DNA of 64,000 nucleotides from Burkholderiales bacterium Ga0074133 (GCA_001464865.1 LNEG01000009.1:1-64000); one strand, 5' to 3'; shown: positions 49,596-58,871, numbered from the stretch's first letter. Notes: generated by a model not told the origin, from the sequence alone. Numbers and translations: made by a program.

Positions 49596-50125
49596 TCCCC
49601 AGCACCTCGATTGGCCCCTTAGACCACCCCTGTTACCGCGTGATCGCGCCGGCATACGCTGGCACGCCACTCTCAGGTATGGGGGCTGCAAGCAAGGGCG
49701 GCCGATTCAATAGGCCAGGTCAGGAGGCGCTCTACCTCTCCATGGATGACGCGACCGCCCTTGCGGAATACAAGCAGGACAATCCATGGTTGCAACCAGG
49801 GACCATCTGCACTTTCTTTGTGAATGGCATTAATTTGGCGGACTTGAGCGCGGGGTACGACCCAACTCGGTGGCCACCACTGTGGGCAGACTTCACCATC
49901 GACTGGCGAACTGAATGGTTCGGAAAGGGCGTCGAGCCGCCGACTTGGTTCATGGCAGATGATGTTGTGGCCGCAGGGCTCGACGGCATCATTTTTCCAT
50001 CACAGGCTCTTGCTGGTGGAACGAACCTGGTGATATTCGCAAGCTCGACACGGCCTGCGAATGAACTCAGGGTGTACGACCCTGGCAACAAACTGGGCGC
50101 GATCAGGATTAACACGCGTCCTTGA
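49592..50125 (+). CDS. RES-domain toxin (NAD-degrading type)
   Basis: The 177-aa protein has the R-E-S features: an arginine in HPCYRVI, the G-RFN-P block in GGRFNRPGQEALYLSMD, the glutamate in TALAEYKQD and the serine in IIFPSQALAGGTNLVIF. RES toxins of known systems deplete NAD+, halting growth, and are neutralised by the DUF2384 partner encoded just upstream. The domain is complete. The module is bracketed by nuclease-gene repeats (49035 and 50150), so it was probably acquired. Confidence 0.88.
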   Translation: MIPSTSIGPLDHPCYRVIAPAYAGTPLSGMGAASKGGRFNRPGQEALYLSMDDATALAEYKQDNPWLQPGTICTFFVNGINLADLSAGYDPTRWPPLWADFTIDWRTEWFGKGVEPPTWFMADDVVAAGLDGIIFPSQALAGGTNLVIFASSTRPANELRVYDPGNKLGAIRINTRP

Positions 50126-50149
50126 CTTGGGCCGACGATCTGTCGCGAA

Positions 50150-50827
50150 TTACAGCGTCCCGGTTTTCGTCGACCTGAACTTCGTCGGCGCCTGGTCCAG
50201 AGCTGCTGCGATCGCAACGGCCGTCTTCGGGCCCACACCCTTGCACTGCGCGAGCTCATGGATTGATGCGGCAAACACCGCGCGCGCGCTGCCGAAGTGG
50301 CCCAGTAGCTTCCTGGCCATCTCGGGGCCCACGCCAGGGAGCCCGCTGACCAGGTATTGGGCCTGGGCGCCATCTGGCTTGTCTTTGGGCTTCAGGACAC
50401 GTGTTGCGACTTCGTAGCCAAGGCCGTTGACCTGGTGGTGGTGCAAACGCGCGAGCAGGCGCGCGGTGCCAGCCTGATTCGGCGATGAGAACACCGACAA
50501 GCCCCAGAAGACCGTGAGCGATGAGATGGCGCCCGGCAAAGAGTCCGGGTGCATGTCGTTGGGGAGATCGAGCAGATTGCCTTCAACCAGCAGGGCGGGG
50601 CGCTCGGATACCTGGGCAATGAGTTCAGCCTGCTCGAAGAGCCGCCCATCCAGGATGGAGCCGGCGAGATCCGCGATCGTCTTGCGCTCGATGAGGAAAG
50701 CGCCCACGCGGTAGTCGCCGGCGGCCATCTCCTGCATTTCGAACTCGACGCCCAGCTCACGCAGGTGCGCGGGGATGCGGCTGTTGGTTTCCCTCGAGTC
50801 GACGATGAAAGTAGGGGCGGAGGACAT
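50150..50827 (-). CDS. ERCC4 (XPF/MUS81-type) nuclease with helix-hairpin-helix, 225 aa
   Basis: The N-terminal nuclease domain shows the family motif: IVDSRE, GDYRVGAFLIERKTIADL (E47-R48-K49 core) and SILDGRLFEQ. A C-terminal double HhH (about residues 160-215: LVSGLPGVGPEMARKLLGHF, AQCKGVGPKTAVAIAAAL) binds DNA. Such proteins cut branched or flap DNA. It is common in archaea and eukaryotes and rarer in bacteria and phages. It is followed by the RES module on the other strand; the tail of the gene is duplicated at 49035. Confidence 0.88.
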   Translation of the reverse strand: MSSAPTFIVDSRETNSRIPAHLRELGVEFEMQEMAAGDYRVGAFLIERKTIADLAGSILDGRLFEQAELIAQVSERPALLVEGNLLDLPNDMHPDSLPGAISSLTVFWGLSVFSSPNQAGTARLLARLHHHQVNGLGYEVATRVLKPKDKPDGAQAQYLVSGLPGVGPEMARKLLGHFGSARAVFAASIHELAQCKGVGPKTAVAIAAALDQAPTKFRSTKTGTL

Positions 50828-50832
50828 GATGC

Positions 50833-51300
50833 TTACGGGCGGGGACTTGGACCGGAGGGTTTTCCTTCTGCCTTCGCCTCAGCCTCGGTCTGCGCAACCT
50901 GGCGAGCGAACTCGACCATCCCCATGGCGTCCGCCCTGTCTCCCTCTACGTAGTCCTCGAGCACGATTGCCAAGGACCGCTCACTGACTCCAAGAGCCAT
51001 GGCGAGGGACTCCAGCACTGATCCAGCACCTGCAGCTGCAACGCTGGAGATCACGCCAGCGATTGCAGAGCCTTTTACGGCCGCCTCATCCTCGCTAACG
51101 ACAAGGTTGTAGATGCGGAGACCTTCGTCGCTCACGGCACACCAATCTGTGAATTTGCTCTGCTCGAAATGGTGATGAAAGCCATTTTCGATCAACACTT
51201 TTTCTGGATTCTTGTGCCACTTTTCAATTTCGGCTTCCATCAGCTTTGCAGAGTCAGCGACGTGCTGCGGGATGTCTTGCTTGTTCATCTTGTTCGCCAT
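50833..51300 (-). CDS. Hypothetical protein, 155 aa
   Basis: It lies 5 bases upstream of the ERCC4 nuclease gene and is likely co-transcribed. The N-terminal 85 residues resemble a small PH-like or unknown globular domain (WCAVSDEGLRIYNLVVSEDE). A hydrophobic alanine/glycine stretch follows (SAIAGVISSVAAAGAGSVLE), then a helical acidic part. Function unknown. Confidence 0.6.
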   Translation of the reverse strand: MANKMNKQDIPQHVADSAKLMEAEIEKWHKNPEKVLIENGFHHHFEQSKFTDWCAVSDEGLRIYNLVVSEDEAAVKGSAIAGVISSVAAAGAGSVLESLAMALGVSERSLAIVLEDYVEGDRADAMGMVEFARQVAQTEAEAKAEGKPSGPSPRP

Positions 51301-51350
51301 GCTTTTAGTTTCCGACTCAATGGTGGTCGCAGATTATTCCAAGTGATGAC

Positions 51351-54071
51351 TTAGTGGCTTTGCTCATTGTTTGGTCGAGAGGCTCTTAACCACTCACGCA
51401 TCGAATTCAGGTTGTCCAGATCCACTTTGCTTCCAAGGCTCCCGTCTTCGTTGATCCAACGCAGCGCACCCTTGTTCTCCGTTATGAACATCACCCGCCC
51501 ATAGAAGTCGGAGAATCTTTTGGACTTGTTCGACGCATCCTTGGTGCTCTCCTTCGTTTCAATGAGGCGGAGCATGGGCGAATCGCCATTGAAGTGTTCC
51601 AGAAATACGATGAAGTCGGGATAGAAGTAGTTCTTGTGCTCCCCGCGCACGAGCTGCACGGAGTAGGGCTTGCGATCCGGGTTTCGATGCCACCATTTGA
51701 CGAACGTTGCACGATCAAGCGCGCGGGCGAATTCGAGTTCGTTGGCACCCATGGCAAAGCCACCATCAAAATCGGCGAACCGGTGCACCACCGACCCCAG
51801 TTCGACCGCAACGGGCCGGAGAAAGCCCCGAACGTCGATCGGGATCACCTGGGCCAGCGACTCCATGTCGGCCTTGCGCGGTGGCATGACTCCATAGATG
51901 TTCTTCTCCGAGGCTTCGAGGTGGATCTCCTGCGGGAAGATCATGCAGTCAGGTAAGGGCCCGGCATCCACCAGGCGCGCCTGGTCGGCGATCGCCGCGT
52001 GCAGCGCCTCAGCCAGCTCAAGATGGGAGCGCAGCACCACCCAGTAGGCGCAGTCGCGCTCGATACGCCTGATCTCGGCCGGTGTGGGGCGCTCATCCTC
52101 ATCGATGGCTGAAAAGTGCGTTGCGACCGCTTCGGACATCCGCGCGCTCAGCACCTCAAGAAGGATCGTTGCGTCGGCATCCTCGAACTGAGGCAGAGTC
52201 TTCATGGCCTCCTTTGCAGCCAGCGCCAGGGCCCGACGTTCGATGACGATGGCCACCTCCTTGCGGCTGACTCTGCCGGTGTTCAGTTCCTTGTGGACCT
52301 CTGTCTCCGTGACTTTCCCTGTGGCCACACGCAGAGCCATGGCCTTCAGGGGCTCATCGATGTCGAGTCGAGCGGCTGCCGAGCGCGTGGCAGTGGCCAT
52401 GTCGCCGAGCATGGGCCGGATTTCAGACTTCAAGGCCGTGGGCACATCGAACGCGTCCCGGCGAATCGGGTAAGTGTTGATGCCCAGCACCGAGTAGGAC
52501 TCGACCACATCCCTGACGGTCTTGGGCTCCGAGGGCTTCGACCTCTTGGTGGCCACCGCGGCGCCGGCCGGCGAGGCCACAGGCAGATCGAGCTCGGGAT
52601 CTATGAACATGCTGGCCGTCTGCCCGATGTGGAGGAAGCCCTGAGAGGAGTCAACGCCTGATGCGGATTGTGTTGCGTCATGGGCCCGGCCGTCGCGACC
52701 TTGCGCAAGGGCCCTCGCCAGGATGCTGTTCTCGTAGAACAAGCGTGCGTCAGCGTCTGGCCGATTCGAGAGATGGATTGCGCCCGAGGCCGTGGCGCGT
52801 GCGACAAGTGCTTCGGTTTCGCCCTGCAGGTTCGTCTTCAACTCACTGACGGCCTTAACCGCCGACTCGAACCCTGGCTGTGACTCTGCATTTGCTAGGT
52901 AGATGTAGGCCGAATCGATTTCCTCCGGGATGACCGTCCCTTTGGGGAAGCTCGAACGGATGGAGCGGTGAACGCGCATGACCCTGCCAACGAACTGCAT
53001 GGCGAAGTCGGGGTCGTTCACCGACTTCGTGGAAGCGAGAACAAACGCCCTTGGTGCATCGAAGCCGGTGCCAGCTGACTGCTTGAAGATCAACACGTCC
53101 TTGGTGGTGTCGTTAGCAATGCTGGCCATGAGCACCGGATCGGGATCGTCAGCCGAGTGCTCGCCAATGCGGTCCGCTGGGACGCCGCAGAGTGTCTGCA
53201 GCTGCTCTCGGGCCTGGCGGATGGCGTCCACCCCATTGCCGACCTGAACCAACAGCAGCGGGCTCACGTCGACCTGCAACTCCTGCAGCAACTTGTTCAA
53301 GCGTACGTTTCGCTTCCATGCCTGTTTGAGCACGGTCCCTTGCAGGTCCACGATGCCCTGCAGGCTGTCCCGCAGGTTGTAGATGATCGCTTCGATGTAT
53401 CGCTTGTTCAGGCGAGCCCGCACAACTTCATCGCGCGACACAGAGAAGGTGCGCAGCCCGTCGTATCCAGCTGCGCCAATGAAGTCGTTGAGTTTCTTGT
53501 CCTTCGGAGTGGCCGTGGCCATCACCAACCGATCCGGCTTTAGCCAGTTGACGAATCTGCCGAACTCGGTCTGGCTCTCCACGCCGATATGAGCCTCATC
53601 GATGATGACGCCCAGCAGCAGCCCCCGGGCCTTCACGAGCGCTCGGAACTCGGCCAGGCTTCGGTCGAAGTCATCACCCCCGTCCGCATACCCTTGAGTG
53701 CGGGACCGCGCCCTCGCAACTGCAGCGGCCGTCGAGATGATCACCATGCCCGATTCGGGATCTTGATTTCGTCCACGATCAAGGCGGATCGGATGCACCA
53801 GGCTGGAATTGCTGGCCAGAGTGCTCTCGGTTTGCTGGACCAGGTTCGCAAACGGAACGAACCAGAACCAGACCGTTCCACTCCGTCGGCTCACTTCTTC
53901 GATGACACGCGTGATCGTGAAGGTCTTACCAGACCCAGTGGGCGCACGCAACACGCATGGTGCTGGCGAGGGCTTGAGCAACTCCGCCGATATGCTTGCG
54001 ATGTGTCCGCTCTGGTAGTCCTCCGGGATGGAGGCCATTTCTTGAGGCGCGATGATGTCTCGAGTGCTCAT
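51351..54071 (-). CDS. Type III restriction enzyme, helicase/nuclease subunit (Res)
   Basis: The 906-aa protein is an SF2 translocase: Walker A APTGSGKT (residues 43-50), DEAH box in VIIDEAH (158-161), motif III VMATATPKDK and motif VI QFVGRVMRVHRS. The C-terminus has a PD-(D/E)xK-like nuclease region (NYFYPDFIVFLEHF then LRLIETKES). With Mod it cuts DNA about 25-27 bases from unmodified sites arranged head to head, using ATP, as known for the family. Its ATG overlaps the mod stop (ATGA). Confidence 0.92.
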   Translation of the reverse strand: MSTRDIIAPQEMASIPEDYQSGHIASISAELLKPSPAPCVLRAPTGSGKTFTITRVIEEVSRRSGTVWFWFVPFANLVQQTESTLASNSSLVHPIRLDRGRNQDPESGMVIISTAAAVARARSRTQGYADGGDDFDRSLAEFRALVKARGLLLGVIIDEAHIGVESQTEFGRFVNWLKPDRLVMATATPKDKKLNDFIGAAGYDGLRTFSVSRDEVVRARLNKRYIEAIIYNLRDSLQGIVDLQGTVLKQAWKRNVRLNKLLQELQVDVSPLLLVQVGNGVDAIRQAREQLQTLCGVPADRIGEHSADDPDPVLMASIANDTTKDVLIFKQSAGTGFDAPRAFVLASTKSVNDPDFAMQFVGRVMRVHRSIRSSFPKGTVIPEEIDSAYIYLANAESQPGFESAVKAVSELKTNLQGETEALVARATASGAIHLSNRPDADARLFYENSILARALAQGRDGRAHDATQSASGVDSSQGFLHIGQTASMFIDPELDLPVASPAGAAVATKRSKPSEPKTVRDVVESYSVLGINTYPIRRDAFDVPTALKSEIRPMLGDMATATRSAAARLDIDEPLKAMALRVATGKVTETEVHKELNTGRVSRKEVAIVIERRALALAAKEAMKTLPQFEDADATILLEVLSARMSEAVATHFSAIDEDERPTPAEIRRIERDCAYWVVLRSHLELAEALHAAIADQARLVDAGPLPDCMIFPQEIHLEASEKNIYGVMPPRKADMESLAQVIPIDVRGFLRPVAVELGSVVHRFADFDGGFAMGANELEFARALDRATFVKWWHRNPDRKPYSVQLVRGEHKNYFYPDFIVFLEHFNGDSPMLRLIETKESTKDASNKSKRFSDFYGRVMFITENKGALRWINEDGSLGSKVDLDNLNSMREWLRASRPNNEQSH

Positions 54072-55933
54072 TTTGCCTCCTGGGGGGCGAACTGGGTGGC
54101 TGCGGCGCCTGCCTGACCTGCCGCGATCTCCTGACCGATCGGGCGACTGTCACAGGTTTTCCCCGCTGCTGTGAGCAACTCTCTCGCTGTCTCGGGTCGG
54201 TCGGAGAAGACCAGCAGCCTGAGCTGCTTGAGTTGCATGGCCTCTTCAATCGCGGCTTGCGTCACCTTGGGGATATAAAGGGCGGCCGCATCCGGCGTAC
54301 TGGCAATGACGTCGACCGCCTTTCGGTTGCCTGAATCGGGCAAGACAACCCCGCTAAGCTTGAGCGAAAGAAGCTGGCGGATGCTGGCCGGGGTGGCATC
54401 GAACTCAGCGTCGGCAGGGTGGAACTTCTCAAGAGTCAGGTACGCGAACTGGCCACCAAAACCGGCGGCTTTTCCATAGCCAGTCATCGCACGGCGAATG
54501 CGCTCGGATGTGATGTCACGGCAGATGTTTTTGCTTGGCTCATTCTCCGTAGCTTCAGTGCTTGAACAAAGTATGAACCGCCGCCCACCATCATCCTCGG
54601 AGTTGAGCTCAAGCACTGCGTGAGCCGTTGTGCCAGAGCCAGCAAAGAAGTCCAGAACTATGTCTCCTGGCCGCGTAGCTTGCGAAAGAAGCCCCCTCAA
54701 AAGTGAAATGGGCTTGGGATAAGGAAAGGCGTCATCCAATCCCATTGCGCGGAGGGCCTTGGTGCCTTCGCTTGACATGCCAGTTTCAAGCGTAACAGCA
54801 GCGGGGTCTTCTTCAGTTCTTGTTCGATTCTTCCCCGACTCATCAATCCAGCTTGAAAGGGGTTGGTTTGAATTGCGGAGGTTTTTCTTAAACCGTTTGA
54901 ACCGTGGCTTGTTATATCCAATTTTTTTCCCGAGCCAGAACTCCATATCATCCGCTTTATCTAAAAATTGGGGCGCCACACCAGATTTGATTGCTGCCTT
55001 CAACTCTTGAACAGAGTGGTATGTTGCTGGGGCGACTTCGGGAGGAAAGTACACGCAGTCGTCTTCAATCCACTCCTCCATTGGGCGGGTACGTACTTCA
55101 CGATCTCCCAAACGCAATTTCGATGCGTAACACCAAACCCTGTTCCAGTCGCAGGGGTACCAGATGTCGGTCTTGGGGTTGTGAAGAGGAAAGAAAAGGT
55201 TCTTCCTTTCTTTGCCCGTGAAACCCAGCGTCAGATTGTCTGTTGCCCACCAATCCTGCTTTTTATCGTCCCAATTGCTGTACCCGCTCCATGTTTTTTC
55301 TGACCCGTTGAAGCTGAAGTCACTGTTGGAGTAGGCGAGAACATGCTCATGATCTTCGGAGTAAAAGCGATCAACCCCAGCAGCGTTGCTAGGCCTTCGC
55401 TTCCTCCATACCAGTGAACCCACGCGCATACGCGGAAACACTTCATCCATCAACAACTCAAGCCTGGACCGGTTCTCGTCATTGATGCTCACCAAGATGA
55501 TTCCATCAGGAGTAAGCAAATCCCGAGCTAGCACAAGCCGCTGATAGAGGAACTCCAACCACTGCGAATGACGCCAACGATCATTCTTTCCTACATAGTG
55601 ATCGTTGTAGACCCAGTCCTTGTTGCCGGTGTTGTAGGGTGGGTCGATGTAGATCACCCGGATCTTGTTTGTGTGCGTGGCGCGCAGTAGGCGCAGCGAG
55701 TCGAAGTTGTCCCCTTCGATGATCAGGTTCTGGCAGGGGCCATCGTCAAGACCGTGTGACAGCCGGGCATCCAGCCGTGGCAATACGACATCCTGGTTGG
55801 CAGCTCGATCACGCTCGATCGCACTGTGCTCCCACACCAGGCCCAGCTTCTGGCGGGTCAGGATCTCGGTCAGTTCGCGGCGCAGTTCATCTTCGGTGAG
55901 TGTTGCGATCTTGGAGAGCAGGTTTTTTGTCAT
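54068..55933 (-). CDS. Type III DNA methyltransferase subunit (Mod)
   Basis: The 621-aa N6-adenine methyltransferase has catalytic motif IV DPPY (residues 97-100, IYIDPPYNTGNKDW) and AdoMet motif I FFAGSGTTAHA about 330 residues later, the order of type III Mod proteins. The intervening target-recognition region (about 54,700-55,560) is clearly more AT-rich and looks exchanged. No simple-sequence repeat tract was seen, so phase variation by slippage is not indicated. Mod recognises and methylates the site for the coupled Res. It begins at ATG 55933, 48 bases after the BtpA-like stop. Confidence 0.93.
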   Translation of the reverse strand: MTKNLLSKIATLTEDELRRELTEILTRQKLGLVWEHSAIERDRAANQDVVLPRLDARLSHGLDDGPCQNLIIEGDNFDSLRLLRATHTNKIRVIYIDPPYNTGNKDWVYNDHYVGKNDRWRHSQWLEFLYQRLVLARDLLTPDGIILVSINDENRSRLELLMDEVFPRMRVGSLVWRKRRPSNAAGVDRFYSEDHEHVLAYSNSDFSFNGSEKTWSGYSNWDDKKQDWWATDNLTLGFTGKERKNLFFPLHNPKTDIWYPCDWNRVWCYASKLRLGDREVRTRPMEEWIEDDCVYFPPEVAPATYHSVQELKAAIKSGVAPQFLDKADDMEFWLGKKIGYNKPRFKRFKKNLRNSNQPLSSWIDESGKNRTRTEEDPAAVTLETGMSSEGTKALRAMGLDDAFPYPKPISLLRGLLSQATRPGDIVLDFFAGSGTTAHAVLELNSEDDGGRRFILCSSTEATENEPSKNICRDITSERIRRAMTGYGKAAGFGGQFAYLTLEKFHPADAEFDATPASIRQLLSLKLSGVVLPDSGNRKAVDVIASTPDAAALYIPKVTQAAIEEAMQLKQLRLLVFSDRPETARELLTAAGKTCDSRPIGQEIAAGQAGAAATQFAPQEAK

Positions 55934-55981
55934 TCGTTGTTCTTCTTGAGTTCGGTCGAGTGAATGCAATATGCACCCATT

Positions 55982-56650
55982 TTAGGTAGGGCCCATGGTT
56001 TGTCTGGACTTCGAGATGAGCTCCACCAACTTCGCTTCGTCGAACCGGTAGTCGTCGACCGAGACCCCGGTGGATACCAGGACATGCGAGAGAAACGGCG
56101 CGTACAAGGCGATGTTGTCAGATGTCATGCCACTGGCCACCGCGAGCACTCCGTCTGCTGCTTCCGACATCGTCTTGATCTTGTCCACCGAGGGCGGTGA
56201 ACCCGTGCGGGTTCCGCTGGTCGTTGGCACGAAGCCCGCTTCACGCGCGTAGCGGGCTGCAAAAGCTGGATCGAGCTCTTCCGCTTGGTACTTGAAAGCG
56301 ACGGATGCGAAGAATCCGATCTCGGGGTGTTCCGCTGCCATGGCCCGCAGTTCACGCCCCATGGAGCCCATCCCGGCGCTGCTCACATCCATGGAATCCG
56401 CCCAGATCATCTGGAGCCCATGTTCGATCGCCGCGCGCGCGGCATGGGTCGCGCTGTACGAGAGCAGGTTGATGCCGATGGGGAAGTCGGTGAAGACCTC
56501 TTTCGCCAGGGCCGCCACCTGCACCAGGTTGTCGTCATTGCCGTGGTGGTCAATCAGAAAGACGCCATCGGCGCCGCACTGGCGGGCCACGGCGACCTGC
56601 TGGATTGCGGTGTCGGTGTCGATGTAATGGATGACGGGCAGGATTTTCAT
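55982..56650 (-). CDS. BtpA/SgcQ-like TIM-barrel protein, 222 aa
   Basis: Strand-helix alternation starts at MKILPVIHYIDTDTAIQQV, with GADGVFLIDHHGND, FPIGINLLSYSA, IWADSMDV and a phosphate-binding-type end (VLAVASGMTSDNIALYA, VLVSTGVSVDD). GSPPSVDKIKTM is typical of the BtpA/SgcQ (COG0434) family. Members are aldolase-like barrels of uncertain reaction. Its ATG overlaps the ATP-grasp gene stop (ATGA), indicating a joint pathway. It is the last gene of the operon begun at 60303. Confidence 0.72.
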   Translation of the reverse strand: MKILPVIHYIDTDTAIQQVAVARQCGADGVFLIDHHGNDDNLVQVAALAKEVFTDFPIGINLLSYSATHAARAAIEHGLQMIWADSMDVSSAGMGSMGRELRAMAAEHPEIGFFASVAFKYQAEELDPAFAARYAREAGFVPTTSGTRTGSPPSVDKIKTMSEAADGVLAVASGMTSDNIALYAPFLSHVLVSTGVSVDDYRFDEAKLVELISKSRQTMGPT

Positions 56651-57426
56651 GGGGCAGGTGCCTTTCGGGGCTTCGGAATGTAGAGTGATTCCCAGCGCTG
56701 AGCGAGGAAGTTCAGGTAGGCGGCCGGTTTCATCGCCCCCCGGTAGAGGCCAAGACCCCAGCCGTCGTTGGCCTCTACCAAGATGGTGGAGCCATCAACC
56801 AGGACGCCCATGTCCAGGGCGTGGGGGTGGCCTATGGCGAGCGCTTCAATGCACCGGCGCAAGACGCCCTCATCGGGCTCTTTGGCATCCTCAGGACCGT
56901 CGGCGTCGTAGCGCGCGCGCCCGATCACCTCGCCGCCCTGGACGTAGTAACGCCACTCGCTCTGAAACTCAACGACAGGGCTTGCGTAGACCAGGGTAGT
57001 CAAAGGCAGCTGCCAAAGGATCTTGAGCTGTTCGCGGTCATGCTCATCGACATCCGCAGCATCGGCCTGGGGCCGCAGTACGAAGCCGTTGAAGAGCTTG
57101 GTGGCCACCGGCTTGACGAAAACCTCAGCGCCGGCGGCAAGGACTTCACCGCTGGTGCGGCGCTCAACGGAGCGACCGAGGAATTCGTGGCAACCAGGCG
57201 GGTACGACAGGTTCTGGGGCTCTTGGATGCCAGCGAGCTCCATGGCTCGGCGAACGAACTCAACGCTGCCCACAGGCAGTGCGCCGGCGCGCAGCAGGTC
57301 TACATGGCCGTCCAGTGCTTCGATGAGTGCATTTCGCACGGTGGCGGCGCCGCCGTCCATGAGCATGACGGCTGTGCGCACTGCCGCGGTCTCGGCCGTG
57401 GAGGGGGACTGCAAGATGATGTTCAT
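56647..57426 (-). CDS. ATP-grasp ligase (R2K-clade type), 259 aa
   Basis: The sequence shows an ATP-grasp pattern: VFVKPVATKLFNGFVL (ATP-binding lysine), TLVYASPVVEFQSEWRYYVQ (glutamates and arginine), IGRARY and LDMGVLVDGSTILVEANDGW (metal-binding E and N). Compact enzymes of this kind were described in phages and conflict systems as the R2K clade, joining carboxylates to amines with ATP. The substrate is unknown. Coupled by ATGA overlaps to the membrane protein upstream and the TIM barrel downstream, and in one operon with NADAR. Confidence 0.75.
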   Translation of the reverse strand: MNIILQSPSTAETAAVRTAVMLMDGGAATVRNALIEALDGHVDLLRAGALPVGSVEFVRRAMELAGIQEPQNLSYPPGCHEFLGRSVERRTSGEVLAAGAEVFVKPVATKLFNGFVLRPQADAADVDEHDREQLKILWQLPLTTLVYASPVVEFQSEWRYYVQGGEVIGRARYDADGPEDAKEPDEGVLRRCIEALAIGHPHALDMGVLVDGSTILVEANDGWGLGLYRGAMKPAAYLNFLAQRWESLYIPKPRKAPAP

Positions 57427-57878
57427 TCCTGGGGCCTCCCGTGGACTGGAAATGTCTGGATGACTCTGCGCTGGTGGTCGCGAACTAGGAGGGGCTTCAG
57501 GAGCGCGAGGTACAGCGCTGCAAACAGGACCATTCCTGCGATGTCGATTGCAAAGTGATGCCACGCCTGGGAGAAAGGGATGCCGTTGTACTTCGGGTCG
57601 GTGATGGCTTCATTGATGAGGCTGATGATGAGCGTGACGGCTACAGCCACCTTGGGCGACCAGGCGTAGCCGTCCCAGTCGTGGTTCAAGGGGAGCTTTG
57701 ACCATCCATTCCAGCGAAACAGGTGCGCTGGAAAGAAACCGGCCAGAAACGGCATGGCGAACCCGAAGAACAGGTGGACCAGGTAGTAGTTGAGTGCGAT
57801 GACGTTCACAGAGAACTGGGCGAATAGGAATGCGAAGGAGAGAGTCAGAAAGATGTAGAAGGGAAGTTTTGTTTTCAT
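57423..57878 (-). CDS. Hypothetical multi-pass membrane protein, 151 aa
   Basis: Four hydrophobic helices are visible (FYIFLTLSFAFLFAQFSV, YLVHLFFGFAMPFLAGFF, VAVAVTLIISLINEAI, FAIDIAGMVLFAALYLALL). A loop has WSKLPLNHDWDGYAW. The start at 57878 is preferred over 57935. No family recognised. Its stop overlaps the ATP-grasp start. Confidence 0.6.
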   Translation of the reverse strand: MKTKLPFYIFLTLSFAFLFAQFSVNVIALNYYLVHLFFGFAMPFLAGFFPAHLFRWNGWSKLPLNHDWDGYAWSPKVAVAVTLIISLINEAITDPKYNGIPFSQAWHHFAIDIAGMVLFAALYLALLKPLLVRDHQRRVIQTFPVHGRPQE

Positions 57879-57945
57879 GAGAATTGAATGAAGGTTGAAC
57901 AAGGGACATCTTGTGTAGCAACTAGCCTTCAACATCTGTGGCGCT

Positions 57946-58194
57946 TCAAGAGCACTGCATGGGAGTCAGGCGCCACTGCCAGCCGCCATAGAAGGTGTGC
58001 TCCTTCCCTGGCTCTATCCGCACTTCCACGAGGCCTTGCTTACCCAGAGCCCCAAGCGTGGCGTTCGTGCATCCGATGCCGGAAGGCAAGTCAGCCCACT
58101 CTTTTGACGCTTTTTTTAGGACTTGCTGTTGCCTTTCCGTGAGCGGTTTGGCCCTTGCTACCCCACCTTCTTCATTTTTTAGGATGTCGTTCAA
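57946..58194 (-). CDS. Small winged-helix-like protein, 82 aa
   Basis: It begins with TTG at 58194 in a TTGA overlap with the upstream stop. The central segment (LTERQQQVLKKASKEWADLP, NATLGALGKQGLVEVRI) has a winged-helix pattern like a MarR-type half domain. Possible DNA-binding regulator, without further support. Confidence 0.5.
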   Translation of the reverse strand: MNDILKNEEGGVARAKPLTERQQQVLKKASKEWADLPSGIGCTNATLGALGKQGLVEVRIEPGKEHTFYGGWQWRLTPMQCS

Positions 58195-58871
58195 CGGTTG
58201 TTCCTTGAGCCCGTATTCCGCAATTCCAGGAAAAGGTCGTAGGTGCCGACAGGAAGTCGGTCGACCACGCTCAGTGCGCGGATGCCACCAGGGATCTGAC
58301 CGTCCAGAACAGTGATGGTGGCCACCGGAAGCAGCGTCTGAAACTCAGGGTCGCAAAGAACCCGCTTCAGCGCATCGGTAGTTGCGTCCACGAAGAGCAT
58401 GTAGGAGCCATTCGGGAGGGAGAACGCAGTGTGCAGGAGTGCCAGCGTCAAACCCGTGCCGGATACAGGCATGGTGATGCGTGCATGTACCTGCCACTGG
58501 GCACCCTGCAACCATCGGCTTTGCCCACCACCTGGTTTCGACGGTTTTTCGGGCTTGTCCATGGCCATCGGGCCTGCCCAGGTGCCGCGCAGAACGGCGA
58601 TGCAATCGTTGGAGTCCAGCATGTAGCCGTTGTCAGCTGCGGCGTCATCGGCCGCCTTGATGCGCGCGCACATGCGCTCAATGATTTCCTCTTCGGTGAA
58701 GGCTGCCGCCTTCAGGGCTTCATGCACAGTACGCACCGTCAGGTCGGCGGTGCCGGTTGCGTGGTGAGCCGCCTTCTCCTCGATGTCGAGGATGCGACGC
58801 GCGCAAAGAAGCGGGGGCGCGGCGGGCTTGTCAGTCAGGCTGGGATGAAGGGGTTGGGTCGGGGAGTTCAT
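58191..58871 (-). CDS. Hypothetical protein, 226 aa
   Basis: The ATG at 58871 overlaps the preceding stop (ATGA). The first half is helical (EEEIIERMCARIKAADDAAA). The second half is beta-rich (QWQVHARITMPVSGTGLTLA, LLPVATITVLDGQIPGG, VVDRLPVGTYDLFLEL). No motif recognised. Operon member. Confidence 0.6.
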   Translation of the reverse strand: MNSPTQPLHPSLTDKPAAPPLLCARRILDIEEKAAHHATGTADLTVRTVHEALKAAAFTEEEIIERMCARIKAADDAAADNGYMLDSNDCIAVLRGTWAGPMAMDKPEKPSKPGGGQSRWLQGAQWQVHARITMPVSGTGLTLALLHTAFSLPNGSYMLFVDATTDALKRVLCDPEFQTLLPVATITVLDGQIPGGIRALSVVDRLPVGTYDLFLELRNTGSRNNR

